Assembly (NCBI RefSeq): GCF_000423565.1
Contig: NZ_AUIF01000030.1
Span: 1-64,000 of the forward strand
DNA from: Runella zeae DSM 19591
GTDB lineage: Bacteria > Bacteroidota > Bacteroidia > Cytophagales > Spirosomataceae
Direction: 5' to 3'
Length of the DNA stretch: 64,000 nt
The position numbers were made by a program, and so were the translations under genes. Positions 1-9,159 of the stretch are shown here, one piece after another. Under the pieces are notes generated by a model that saw only the letters and a program-made list of their open reading frames with translations, had not been told where the DNA came from and did not search any database. The stretch's first letter is position 1, and every line of letters begins with the position of its first letter.

Positions 1-86
1 AGTTGTTTGTCATTACATTGACCAAAAATAACGCTTTTAGCACTTTTTAACCCTAATTTGCCCTGTCGGGCTTAATATATTTTCAG

Positions 87-2405
87 ATGAAAAAAATAGA
101 AACAACCCATACAGAGCTTACTCCCGAGGAGTTTACGGGGCTTAGTACCGAAGCCCCTAAAGAGGTAGCGGTAGGATTGCCCGCAGTGGTTAGTTCTTTT
201 AAGCATGTATTGGGTGAGATGAATATTGGTCGTGGGATGAAAGCATTGCTCAACCTCAACCAAAAAGATGGCTTTGATTGTCCGAGTTGTGCTTGGCCCG
301 ACCCCGATGATGAGCGGTCTGCTATTGCCGAATATTGTGAAAATGGTGCAAAAGCCGTAGCCGAAGAAGCTACCACAAAACGCCTGACTGAAGACTTTTT
401 TGCCCAACATTCTATTGATGAGCTAGGTACATGGAGTGACTATGAGCTAAGTCAGCGGGGGAGGATTGCGCAGCCTATGTACAAACCTAAGGGCGCAAGC
501 CACTATGAACCTATAAGTTGGGAAGGAGTATTCAAGAAAATAGCTACCCATTTAAATCAATTGCCTTCTCCTGATGAAGCTATTTTTTATACATCTGGAC
601 GAACCAGTAATGAGGCGGCTTTTTTGTATCAACTTTTTGTAAGGGAATTTGGGACAAATAATCTTCCAGATTGCTCCAATATGTGCCACGAGTCGAGTGG
701 GGTAGCCCTCAAAGATACGGTGGGTATTGGCAAAGGTTCGGTCAAATTGGAAGATTTTTATAAAAGTGATTTGATTATCATTGCCGGCCAAAATCCGGGT
801 ACGAATCACCCTCGGATGCTCTCGGCGCTGGAGAAAGCTAAAAAGAGTGGGGCCAAAATAATATCGGTCAATCCGCTTCGCGAAACGGGCCTTGTTGCAT
901 TTAGTAATCCTCAAACGGCTGCGGGCTTGCTAGGAAAAAAAACACCCCTCTCTGATTTGTTTTTGCAAGTGAGACTCAATGGCGACGTGCCGCTTTTCAA
1001 AGCGATTTTAAAACTTCTTCGTGAAGCCGAATTAGAAGGCCGCGAAGTATTTGATTGGGCGTTTATCCGCGAGAAAACGGCTGGAATCGAAGACCTCTTA
1101 GAAGATTTGAAAAATTATGATTTGGGGCAGTTGGTACAAGATGCAGGACTGAGTTTGGCCGAAATTAAGGAGGCGGTGGAAATGATTATTGCTTCCCAAA
1201 ATATCATCATCTGCTGGGCAATGGGCCTGACACAGCACAAAAACGCGGTTGATAATATTCAAGAAGTGGTAAATTTACTCTTACTAAAAGGCTCTATTGG
1301 GAAGCCTGGTGCGGGCACTTGCCCCGTACGCGGGCATAGCAATGTGCAAGGCGACCGTACGATGGGAATTTGGGAAATGCCACCCAAAGAATTTTTAGAT
1401 AGTCTTCAAAAAAGATTCGGTTTTGAGCCTCCTACCAAGCATGGATACAATGTGGTCGATGCCATCAAAGCCATGCACGAAGGTAAAGCTAAGGTGTTTT
1501 TTGCGATGGGTGGGAATTTTTTGTCGGCTACCCCTGATACGGTTTATACCGCACAAGCCCTAAGAAATTGCTCACTGACAGCCCACGTATCAACTAAGCT
1601 CAACCGTAGCCACTTAGTAACTGGCGAAGAAGCACTCATTTTGCCCTGCTTGGGTCGTACTGACCGCGATATTCAAAATGGTGAGGTGCAATTTGTAACT
1701 GTCGAAAACTCAATGGGTGTAGTGCATCAGTCTAAAGGGAATCTAAGTCCTATTTCTGAGCGTATGCTGAGCGAGCCAGACATCGTGCGTCGATTGGCAA
1801 AAGCTACGCTTGGGGCTAAGTCTAGAGTGGAGTGGGATAGGCTTTTATCACATTATGATCACATTAGAGAGGCGATAGAGCAAACCATTCCCGGATTTGA
1901 AAATTATAACGAACGAGTAAGAGTGCCAGGAGGATTTTACTTACCCAATGGTGCCAGGGAGGGAGACTTTAAAACTACTACAGGCAAGGCCAATTTTACT
2001 GTGAATCGGTATACCCCTTTTGTTCTTTCTTCAGATGAATATTTGATGATGACCATCAGAAGTCATGACCAGTATAATACTACCATATATGGTCTGAATG
2101 ACCGCTATCGCGGTATTCAAAATGAGCGACGTGTGGTAATGATGAATGAAAAAGACATGGAGAAAGCAGACCTAAAAGCAGGTGATGTGGTGGATTTGTA
2201 CAATTATAGTGGGCGGCACAAACGCGTGGCCCACAAGTTTATCATTGTGCCTTATTCTATTCCAGAGAAATGCCTTGCTACCTATTTCCCGGAGACCAAT
2301 GCTTTGGTACCCATAGATAGCTATGCCGATAAAAGTATGACCCCAACCTCCAAAACGGTCGTGGTTCAAATTAAAAAAGCCCCTAAATTCAAAAAGATAT
2401 TCTAA
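87..2405 (+). CDS. FdhF/YdeP-family molybdopterin oxidoreductase
   Basis: This 772-residue protein is a molybdopterin-dependent oxidoreductase of the formate dehydrogenase alpha/YdeP group. An early CPSCAWPDPDD segment (about residues 66-76) is typical of YdeP-like proteins. The central part carries molybdopterin-binding stretches such as GQNPGTNHPRM, GHSNVQGDRTMG and FFAMGGNFLSATPD, and the C-terminus has the molydop-binding domain (RSHDQYNTTIYG, GLNDRYRG). Length matches the YdeP family at roughly 760 residues. I see no export signal, so a cytoplasmic location is likely. No FdhD or molybdopterin biosynthesis gene is next to it. The physiological substrate of this family is poorly known, so formate oxidation should not be assumed. 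The family call is secure; the substrate is unknown. Confidence 0.9.
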   Translation: MKKIETTHTELTPEEFTGLSTEAPKEVAVGLPAVVSSFKHVLGEMNIGRGMKALLNLNQKDGFDCPSCAWPDPDDERSAIAEYCENGAKAVAEEATTKRLTEDFFAQHSIDELGTWSDYELSQRGRIAQPMYKPKGASHYEPISWEGVFKKIATHLNQLPSPDEAIFYTSGRTSNEAAFLYQLFVREFGTNNLPDCSNMCHESSGVALKDTVGIGKGSVKLEDFYKSDLIIIAGQNPGTNHPRMLSALEKAKKSGAKIISVNPLRETGLVAFSNPQTAAGLLGKKTPLSDLFLQVRLNGDVPLFKAILKLLREAELEGREVFDWAFIREKTAGIEDLLEDLKNYDLGQLVQDAGLSLAEIKEAVEMIIASQNIIICWAMGLTQHKNAVDNIQEVVNLLLLKGSIGKPGAGTCPVRGHSNVQGDRTMGIWEMPPKEFLDSLQKRFGFEPPTKHGYNVVDAIKAMHEGKAKVFFAMGGNFLSATPDTVYTAQALRNCSLTAHVSTKLNRSHLVTGEEALILPCLGRTDRDIQNGEVQFVTVENSMGVVHQSKGNLSPISERMLSEPDIVRRLAKATLGAKSRVEWDRLLSHYDHIREAIEQTIPGFENYNERVRVPGGFYLPNGAREGDFKTTTGKANFTVNRYTPFVLSSDEYLMMTIRSHDQYNTTIYGLNDRYRGIQNERRVVMMNEKDMEKADLKAGDVVDLYNYSGRHKRVAHKFIIVPYSIPEKCLATYFPETNALVPIDSYADKSMTPTSKTVVVQIKKAPKFKKIF

Positions 2406-2539
2406 AATAATAACGTTAATGAACCTTTTCAAAAACTATGCCATCGGGTTTAAAACCTATTGAAAATAGTGAAAATCTTTTTTTAAGGTTTTCCTAAAAG
2501 GTTAAATTGGTTTTGTAATTAACATATATTCAGGGTGTT

Positions 2540-2582
2540 AAGCCGTTTAATAACTTTTTGAGAGTTATTAAACGGCTTTTTT
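2540..2582 (+). terminator. Rho-independent terminator after the YdeP-like gene
   Basis: A perfect 15-bp stem (2540-2554 with 2564-2578) with a 9-base loop is followed by a short T run. It lies about 135 bases after the stop of the oxidoreductase and before the next gene. It separates two co-directional transcription units. Confidence 0.85.
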
Positions 2583-2650
2583 CGTGTCTCTTGCATGGTT
2601 TTTGACAATGAATAGGCAAAAGCCCCTTTATTCAAAAAACATATTCTAAA

Positions 2651-5600
2651 ATGGTTCAACGTTTAGTACTCTCTTGGGTGCTTGCGTGGGTTATGTCTAT
2701 CGTAGCCTTCGCAAACTCGCACCCCTTTCACACCCCTGTAAGTAATCCTTCATTAACAGACGAAAATCAACGTTATTTATGTATCGCTCTCCTCAATACC
2801 ACCGAAGGTGCGGAGTTTGGATTAGACGTAATTCGGGAAGGTGCAAAAAAAGGTTGTAATGCAGTCATGGTGACTGTTAGGTGGGATGTAGTATATTATA
2901 CTCCCAGTAGTTCGGCCAATTGGGCTCAATACGACAATCAGATTAGATTAGCCAAAGAGCTAGGACTCAAGGTATTCCTTCGGATTCACTTGGCGCGTTG
3001 TTGTAATCGAAACGAAGGATATTGGGAAGAGTCAGAATCGGCACGTGACGAGCGTGGAAACACCCTCAAAGAAATCTTCAGTATGTCGCACGAGCCATCG
3101 CTTCAAAAAGCCCTTGGGTTTGTGAGAGAAGTATGTCAGCGATATAATTCTGATCAGCAAAACGGCCATATCCTTTGCCTTGCGGCTACTACTACTACTA
3201 CCCAAGAGTCTGGTTATCACTACGAAAACTCCGCAAATGGGGGAAATTATACGGCTATGTATGATTATAGCCCAAGCATGATTACTGGCTATCGGGAGTG
3301 GTTGCTACAACGCTACGGAAGTCTTAGCAAAATTAATAGTGAATGGAAATCTGACTACAACAATGTAAATGATATTCAGCCTGTTAATTCATCATACCCT
3401 CACTCAGAAAATAAAAGATGGTCAGATTGGTACGTATTTAGGCATAATGCACTCAAAAAGTTTTTGGATGGAGTGAGCAGTTCTGCTAAAGGTGTGAATG
3501 GTTCTTATAAGGTTATTAATGACTTTGGGTCAGTGCACGATGGTTTGAGCTTCCGGAGAGCTACTTTTGCTTTCAAAGATTTGGCCCGTAATACGGATGG
3601 TACCAAAATCAATGATTCTCAATATTTCTCCCATTATTTTAGTGCGGATGTACTGCGTAGTAATATGGGGACAGGCAAATGGATTATGAATGAAGCTTTC
3701 CGCGAGCCGGGTCTTTCTCAATATGGTATGCAACTCATGCTTAGTGAGCATTTTGAGCGCGGTTGTAAATTGGTCAATATCGTTGCTAATAATACAGATG
3801 ATATCAATTGGTATTCACCAGGTATTACATGGGTACTCAACAATTGGCTTAACAAACCCATGACCCCCATTGTACCAGTCCAATCTATGATTGTGAAGTT
3901 GTCGGAATTGGTTCGGACAGGTGGGTATCCCCAAGCGGGATATTCGAGTCGATGGGATGAAAAAAAGAAAGATGGTCCCGTAGAAGTACGCTTAGTAGAA
4001 GATTTATTGGGCGAGCCTGAGGTCAATCAGCCTCCCGTTGTAAACTCTCCTTTGCCCAACTATACCTTCACGGCAGGGTTTGATGCTTCTTATACGATTC
4101 CTGATAATGCTTTTAAAGACCCCGACGGTAGTATTGAGTTTTATCAAGTAAATGGTTTGCCCAATGGCTTATATTTTGAAAATAATACTATAAAGGGAAG
4201 TTCATCTGAAAGAGGAATCTATCAAATTACGGTCAAAGCTACAGACTTGTATGATGCTTCTGTAACTACAACGTTTACATTGACTATTACGGATCCTATT
4301 GTTTCTAAAGTGAATCTTTATAAAGCTGGCAATTTCCAGACCCGTGTTTTGCTCAAAGAACTCAAAAACGGTGATACACTCAATCTTAAAGAACACACAT
4401 ATCCACTTAATTTTTTTGCTGATGCAGGTTCGAATATGGAAGCCGTGGTAATGAAACTAGCAGGCCCTGTGAGTCGTAATCAAACAGAAACAGATAAACC
4501 TTTTGGACTTTATGGCGACAACGACGGAATTAATCTCAAAGTAGGTAGCTATGAGCTTACAGTAGAGGCGTATAGCTCCCAAAATATATCGTCTTTAACG
4601 GCATTGGGAAAAACTTCCCTTAAGTTTGTGGTGATTGATAAAGAATTAAATATAGCGCCTAGGATTGTGAATCCTGTGGCTGAACCACAAGCGGCTATTG
4701 GCCGTGCTTTTGACTGGAATTTTCCAAGCAATGTTTTCCAAGATGTTGATGGAAGTATTGTTAAATTAGTTTTTACGAATCTTCCTGCTGGATTGAAAGC
4801 TGTAGATTGGAAGATTAGTGGTACACCTACGCAAATAGGGACTTTCAGAGTCACCGTGGAGGCGATCGACAATCTTGGGGCCTCAGCCAAAACTACCTTC
4901 AACATTAAAGTAGCGGCTTATAATCAGGCTCCTACAGTAGTGAGTACTATCCCCGATCAGTCGGTCTTGATTCAGCAACCTTACGAATATACCATACCTC
5001 TTACTTTGTTTAAGGATGAAGATGGATATATAGTAAGGATTATCGCGGTCAATACGCCTCCAGGGATTAGTTTTCAAAATGGAAAACTTAAAGGTGTACC
5101 TACCTCAAGCGGCATCTATCAAATTGGGATTCGGGCCATTGACAATGAAGGTGCTTGGGGAGAGTTTTCATTTCGACTTACTGTGAAGGGAGCTGAAAGC
5201 AACCAGCCGCCTATCGTGGTGAGCACTATCCCAGACCAAAAAACAGTGGTAGGTAGAACCTTTACTTATACCATACCCGCTGTTGCTTTCAAAGACCCCG
5301 ATGGAGGAGCGATACGTTTTGAAGCCCAAAATCTACCTATTGGTTTAACATTGAAAGATGGCATCGTCAGTGGAGTTCCTTCTACTGCTGGCGAGTTTAA
5401 GACTACAATCAGAGCCATTGACAACTTAGGTGCTAGTGTTCAGACTTCTTTTACGATAGGGGTAACTTTGACCAATGGTAATATTCCTCCTACGATTGTG
5501 ACGGCTTTGGCTGACCAAAATGCCGTGGTAGGACAAGAATTCCATTTCTTCATTCCACTTACTTCTTTTCGGGATCCTGATGGGGCACTATCATCTATTG

Positions 5601-6394
5601 TGGTTCGTAATTTGCCACAAGGGCTTGTATATCAGGGAGGAGAAATTACGGGAGTGCCTGAGTTGACGGGTAACTATACTGTTCTTGTCAAGGTTTTTGA
5701 TAATCAGGGAGCTTCTGTGGATGCCTATGTAGTTATCAAAATCACTAATCCCGTAGGAAGTGTAGCATTCAATTTTGGTTTGTACAAAGCGGGCGGCTCT
5801 ATGTCGCGGCGTCTGATACGTACGATTCAAGATAATGACAAAATCTCTATGAGCGAATTGCCTTCTTTTATCAATATTTTTGCCGAAGGCAATACCGTTA
5901 TAGACCGGATTGTCTTTGAAATGAAAGGCCCCATTAATGTTAATTTTACTGATGCTACTTCGCCTTTTGCTGTATTTGACGACAACGGAGGCTTTGGCAC
6001 AGCACTAGGAGTGTACAATTTGAAAGTGAGAGCTATTAAAAACAACCAAACAATTGGCGAAAAAGCGATTACTTTCGAAATCACGAAAGGGTCAGGCGGT
6101 GGTGGTAGCGATTTTACTAATGCCGAAAGTGAGCTTTGGGCACCTTACCCCAATCCATTCACTGAATCTATTACATTGAATATCCCTTCTGAATACGAGC
6201 CTTCGGATACTCATTTTTCATTGATAAGTCTTATCGGCGAAAGGCGACCGGTACCAGATGTGCTTTGGTTGGGTCAAAAAGCCGTGCTGAATGTATCTTC
6301 TTTGCGCTTGCCTCAAGGGATATACTTCTTACAAGTAAATAACAACAACTTTAATTTTGTACATAAAACCCTCAAATTGGTAAAAGTACAATGA
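2651..6394 (+). CDS. Secreted GH42-like glycosidase with Ig-like repeats and T9SS type A signal
   Basis: This is a 1247-residue secreted multidomain protein. An N-terminal signal peptide (about residues 1-22) precedes a TIM-barrel-like region of about 430 residues. That region resembles GH42 beta-galactosidases: it has REWLLQRYGSLSKINSEW and two candidate catalytic carboxylates, in TTTTQESGYHYE and in IMNEAFREPG. Then come putative Ig (He_PIG/cadherin-like) repeats, each starting near QPPVV or PPTVV and carrying an F-K-D-P/E-D-G motif. Two copies of another domain start at LYKAG and contain a P-F-x-x-(Y/F)-(G/D)-D-(N/D) motif (about residues 555-665 and 1040-1150). The C-terminal 80 residues, beginning PYPNPF, are a type A T9SS sorting domain. 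It is probably released or cell-surface bound and acts on polysaccharide. The substrate is unknown, and active-site residues are assigned by eye. Confidence 0.8.
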   Translation: MVQRLVLSWVLAWVMSIVAFANSHPFHTPVSNPSLTDENQRYLCIALLNTTEGAEFGLDVIREGAKKGCNAVMVTVRWDVVYYTPSSSANWAQYDNQIRLAKELGLKVFLRIHLARCCNRNEGYWEESESARDERGNTLKEIFSMSHEPSLQKALGFVREVCQRYNSDQQNGHILCLAATTTTTQESGYHYENSANGGNYTAMYDYSPSMITGYREWLLQRYGSLSKINSEWKSDYNNVNDIQPVNSSYPHSENKRWSDWYVFRHNALKKFLDGVSSSAKGVNGSYKVINDFGSVHDGLSFRRATFAFKDLARNTDGTKINDSQYFSHYFSADVLRSNMGTGKWIMNEAFREPGLSQYGMQLMLSEHFERGCKLVNIVANNTDDINWYSPGITWVLNNWLNKPMTPIVPVQSMIVKLSELVRTGGYPQAGYSSRWDEKKKDGPVEVRLVEDLLGEPEVNQPPVVNSPLPNYTFTAGFDASYTIPDNAFKDPDGSIEFYQVNGLPNGLYFENNTIKGSSSERGIYQITVKATDLYDASVTTTFTLTITDPIVSKVNLYKAGNFQTRVLLKELKNGDTLNLKEHTYPLNFFADAGSNMEAVVMKLAGPVSRNQTETDKPFGLYGDNDGINLKVGSYELTVEAYSSQNISSLTALGKTSLKFVVIDKELNIAPRIVNPVAEPQAAIGRAFDWNFPSNVFQDVDGSIVKLVFTNLPAGLKAVDWKISGTPTQIGTFRVTVEAIDNLGASAKTTFNIKVAAYNQAPTVVSTIPDQSVLIQQPYEYTIPLTLFKDEDGYIVRIIAVNTPPGISFQNGKLKGVPTSSGIYQIGIRAIDNEGAWGEFSFRLTVKGAESNQPPIVVSTIPDQKTVVGRTFTYTIPAVAFKDPDGGAIRFEAQNLPIGLTLKDGIVSGVPSTAGEFKTTIRAIDNLGASVQTSFTIGVTLTNGNIPPTIVTALADQNAVVGQEFHFFIPLTSFRDPDGALSSIVVRNLPQGLVYQGGEITGVPELTGNYTVLVKVFDNQGASVDAYVVIKITNPVGSVAFNFGLYKAGGSMSRRLIRTIQDNDKISMSELPSFINIFAEGNTVIDRIVFEMKGPINVNFTDATSPFAVFDDNGGFGTALGVYNLKVRAIKNNQTIGEKAITFEITKGSGGGGSDFTNAESELWAPYPNPFTESITLNIPSEYEPSDTHFSLISLIGERRPVPDVLWLGQKAVLNVSSLRLPQGIYFLQVNNNNFNFVHKTLKLVKVQ

Positions 6395-6440
6395 TTCTAA
6401 AAATCCTATTTATTGAATAACAAGGGGACAGTAGTACAAA

Positions 6441-6468
6441 AAAACTCGCATCAAACGACGCGAGTTTT
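6441..6468. terminator. Bidirectional terminator between convergent genes
   Basis: A 9-bp perfect stem (6441-6449 with 6460-6468) is flanked by A and T runs on both sides. It lies between the convergent glycosidase gene and the TIM-barrel gene, so it can serve both. Confidence 0.8.
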
Positions 6469-6563
6469 TTTAATTTACTTCACTTATAGTAATAATGCAA
6501 AACAGGCTTCCCAAGTTTTATGCAGAAAGCTTGGAAGGGCTTGCTTCAAAACTTGTTTACATT

Positions 6564-7469
6564 TTACATTGCTTTGAAAATGCCGTCCATTTTTTGACTA
6601 ATGACTTCGAGGCGTTTTCGGTCGCCGCCAGGTACTTCTGCCGATGCCCATCCCGAATAACCGATTTTGGCAAGGGCTTTGTTGACCACGGGCCAGTTGC
6701 AGTCGCCTTCCATGAGTTCTACATTAAACCCTTTCCATAAGCCTTCGTCTTGTTGTTTTTTACGGCTATATTCTTTGATGTCTATTTTCATGATACGCTT
6801 ACCGAGGGTTTCAATCCAATGCTCCGGCCAGCCATATCGTAGCACATTGCCCACGTCAAAATACCATCCTACCAAAGGGTGGTTGATTTCGTCTACATAG
6901 CGAGCCGCTTCTACGGGGCTGATGAGGAAATTGTTCCAGACATTTTCGAGGGCGATTTTAATGCCTGTTTTTTCAGCTACTGGTATCAATTTACGGATTT
7001 CGGCTTGGGAGCGTTCATAAGCTTCTTGATAGCTAGTAGATTCGTTCACAACGCCTGGTACCAAAAGGACAGTAGTGCCACCGTATAGTTTACAGTCATG
7101 GAGTGCTTTTTCCATGGCTTTTGAGCAAGCTTCTCTCACTTTAGGATCGGCGCTTGATAAAGGTGATTTCCAGTGCATCGAGTTGACTACTCCCGGAAGT
7201 TCGAGGCCCGTTTTATCACGAGCGGCTAGTATTTCTTTGATGTCGTATTCGTTGGGGCAATCAAACTCTACTCCATCAAAGCCAAGGTCTCTCAAAAGCA
7301 TGAATTTGTCAAGTATCGAAAGGTTTTCGTTGACCATTCCAAATTTCAGGCTTTTTTTAATCAGTGGCTGAGCCACGGGCGCTTCGGTGATTTTGGCCGT
7401 AGCATCTACGCCAATCACCGCCGCTGAAGTGGCTAGTACGGTATTCTTTATAAATGTTCGTCTTTGCAT
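6564..7469 (-). CDS. Exported sugar phosphate isomerase/epimerase-like TIM-barrel protein
   Basis: This 301-residue protein has an AP-endonuclease-2/xylose-isomerase-like TIM barrel, the fold of sugar phosphate isomerases, epimerases and hydroxypyruvate isomerase. The N-terminus MQRRTFIKNTVLATSAAV is a Tat-type leader (RRTFIK), suggesting periplasmic location. Family features include GFDGVEFDCPNEYDIKE, ALENVWNNFLIS (a likely metal-binding Glu), GWYFDVGNVLRYGWPEHW (metal-binding His/Asp) and a final WASAEVPGGDR. It follows an exported Gfo/Idh/MocA oxidoreductase on the same strand after an 83-base gap containing a hairpin. The two probably act together on oxidised or keto sugars. The fold is confident; the exact reaction is unknown. 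Confidence 0.85.
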   Translation of the reverse strand: MQRRTFIKNTVLATSAAVIGVDATAKITEAPVAQPLIKKSLKFGMVNENLSILDKFMLLRDLGFDGVEFDCPNEYDIKEILAARDKTGLELPGVVNSMHWKSPLSSADPKVREACSKAMEKALHDCKLYGGTTVLLVPGVVNESTSYQEAYERSQAEIRKLIPVAEKTGIKIALENVWNNFLISPVEAARYVDEINHPLVGWYFDVGNVLRYGWPEHWIETLGKRIMKIDIKEYSRKKQQDEGLWKGFNVELMEGDCNWPVVNKALAKIGYSGWASAEVPGGDRKRLEVISQKMDGIFKAM

Positions 7470-7487
7470 GGGAAAGAAAAATCAAAA

Positions 7488-7537
7488 TGCCCGTTAGCAA
7501 TGATTGTTTTTTGAAACAAGGCAGTGCTTAACGGGCA
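7488..7537 (-). terminator. Hairpin (terminator or attenuator) between two sugar genes
   Basis: An imperfect inverted repeat (7488-7499 with 7525-7537, one bulged base) lies between the oxidoreductase stop and the start of the TIM-barrel gene. Read on the minus strand it is followed by a T-rich tail. It ends about 19 bases before the next start codon, so it may partially terminate or attenuate read-through. Confidence 0.5.
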
Positions 7538-7552
7538 AGAAGGAATTTAATA

Positions 7553-8836
7553 TTAATAAAAAGGAGTAAAGCCAGGCCGTGCCACTTCTACTTTAGGAGC
7601 GACCATATCAAAACTTACGGAATCAGGGCCAAGTTTTTCGTTAGATTTCATGGCCTCTTCCCAAGTAATTTTCTTTCCAGTATAGGCTGCCATCCGACCC
7701 ATGATTGCAATCATCGTACTGTTGGCCATCCATTCGCCGTTGTTGATAGGCTTGCTGTTGCGGATAGAAGCAAACAGTTCGTTGTGCTCTGTTTGATACA
7801 TATCGTTTTGAGGACCTGAATATTCCCACGGATTTTGTCCTTCAATTTTGTGAGTAGGGCGTGAGCAGTTGGCCATCGCTCTTCCTTTGGTTCCGAAAGT
7901 TTCTACCAAGTAGCTACGCTCGCAGTTTTCTTGTTGGCGAGAGAAATGGAATCCTTTGGCTCCGTTAGGATAATCGTAGGTAATAGCAAAGTGGTCAAAA
8001 ATATGACCAAACAAAGGGTCAACACGTACTTGACGTCCACCAGTACCTACAGCACTTACAGGAAGCACATCTCCCATTGCCCACGACATCATATCGAGGC
8101 TGTGCACGGCTTGCTCTACGATATGGTCACCTGCGAGCCATGTATAGTACATCCAGTTGCGGAGTTGAAACTCCATATCGGTCCAGCCTTCTTGGCGCGC
8201 AAAAGACCAAGCTCCACCAGTGTTGTAAGTATTGTAAATACTCATTACTTCGCCAATCGCACCTTCGTTGATTTTTCCAAACACCGCACGTTTGGGCTCA
8301 TGAAAACGCCAGCAGAAGCCCGAGACAAGCGAAAGATTTTTTTGTTTGGCGAGTTGAGCTAGCTCGATTACTTTTCTTACGCCAGGAGCGTCTACTGCTA
8401 CGGGTTTTTCACAAAATACGTGTTTGCCTGCTTTGATAGCGGCTTCGAGGTGTTGGGGGCGGAAAAATGGAGGAGTAGCCAATAGCACTACATCCACGCC
8501 CGAGTCAATCACTTTTTGGTAGGCATCAAAGCCTAAAAATTTGTGGCCATCGTCCACTTTTACTTTGTCTCCGTGTACCTTTTTGAGACCTTCGAGACAA
8601 GTATCAAATCTTTCAGGGAAAATATCACCAAGTGCGTGTAATACAACGTTTGGGTCAGCCTTGAGTGCTTGCATTGCCGCTCCAGAGCCTCTGCCTCCAC
8701 AACCTACCAAACCCACTTTGAGGGTTTCGCTGTTGGTACCTGCAAAAGCCTTGTTAGGAACAATAATAGAAGGAAGTGCAGTGCCTGCTAAAGCAGCACC
8801 GGCTAATTTTAACACATCGCGACGTGAGGTGTGCAT
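7553..8836 (-). CDS. Exported Gfo/Idh/MocA-family oxidoreductase
   Basis: This is a 427-residue NAD(P)-dependent oxidoreductase of the Gfo/Idh/MocA family. The leader SRRDVLKLAGAALAGTAL is a Tat signal, as in the many periplasmic members found in Bacteroidota. The Rossmann motif VGLVGCGGRGSGAAMQALK, the conserved GKHVFCEKPVAVDAPGV (catalytic-region EKP lysine) and a C-terminal substrate domain (AGDHIVEQAVHSLDMMSW) are visible. Such proteins act on sugars or cyclitols with a tightly bound nicotinamide cofactor, often in 3-keto-glycoside pathways. The gene lies upstream of the TIM-barrel isomerase gene. The substrate cannot be read from the sequence. Confidence 0.9.
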   Translation of the reverse strand: MHTSRRDVLKLAGAALAGTALPSIIVPNKAFAGTNSETLKVGLVGCGGRGSGAAMQALKADPNVVLHALGDIFPERFDTCLEGLKKVHGDKVKVDDGHKFLGFDAYQKVIDSGVDVVLLATPPFFRPQHLEAAIKAGKHVFCEKPVAVDAPGVRKVIELAQLAKQKNLSLVSGFCWRFHEPKRAVFGKINEGAIGEVMSIYNTYNTGGAWSFARQEGWTDMEFQLRNWMYYTWLAGDHIVEQAVHSLDMMSWAMGDVLPVSAVGTGGRQVRVDPLFGHIFDHFAITYDYPNGAKGFHFSRQQENCERSYLVETFGTKGRAMANCSRPTHKIEGQNPWEYSGPQNDMYQTEHNELFASIRNSKPINNGEWMANSTMIAIMGRMAAYTGKKITWEEAMKSNEKLGPDSVSFDMVAPKVEVARPGFTPFY

Positions 8837-9159
8837 ATTGGTTGTAGTTTAAAGGATTTAGAATGGAGTAAATATAGGAAAAAACCAATAATTTTACCCA
8901 GAAAAAATCCGACGCCATTATTTGGTATTTTTCTACTTTCACCCAAATATCCTATTATTTTTTAATATATATTCAATATATAACCATTTTTTTTAAAAAG
9001 TTTTCGATATGTGGCCTTTTTCATGAATTAATCAAGGATTTACAATATTCTATAATTTATCTATATTATTAGTGGATTTTTTTCTCTTCTTATAGCATAA
9101 TTATTGTTTGTCTAAGAGTGAGCTTCCAATAACTCACAAAACGAAAATAATGCTCCTCA
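8837..9159. other. AT-rich intergenic region
   Basis: This 323-base stretch holds the 5' region of the Gfo/Idh gene and the 3' region of the AraC gene. It contains a perfect AT-only palindrome around a central C (8966-8982) but no clear promoter, terminator or reading frame. I see no further feature. Confidence 0.5.
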
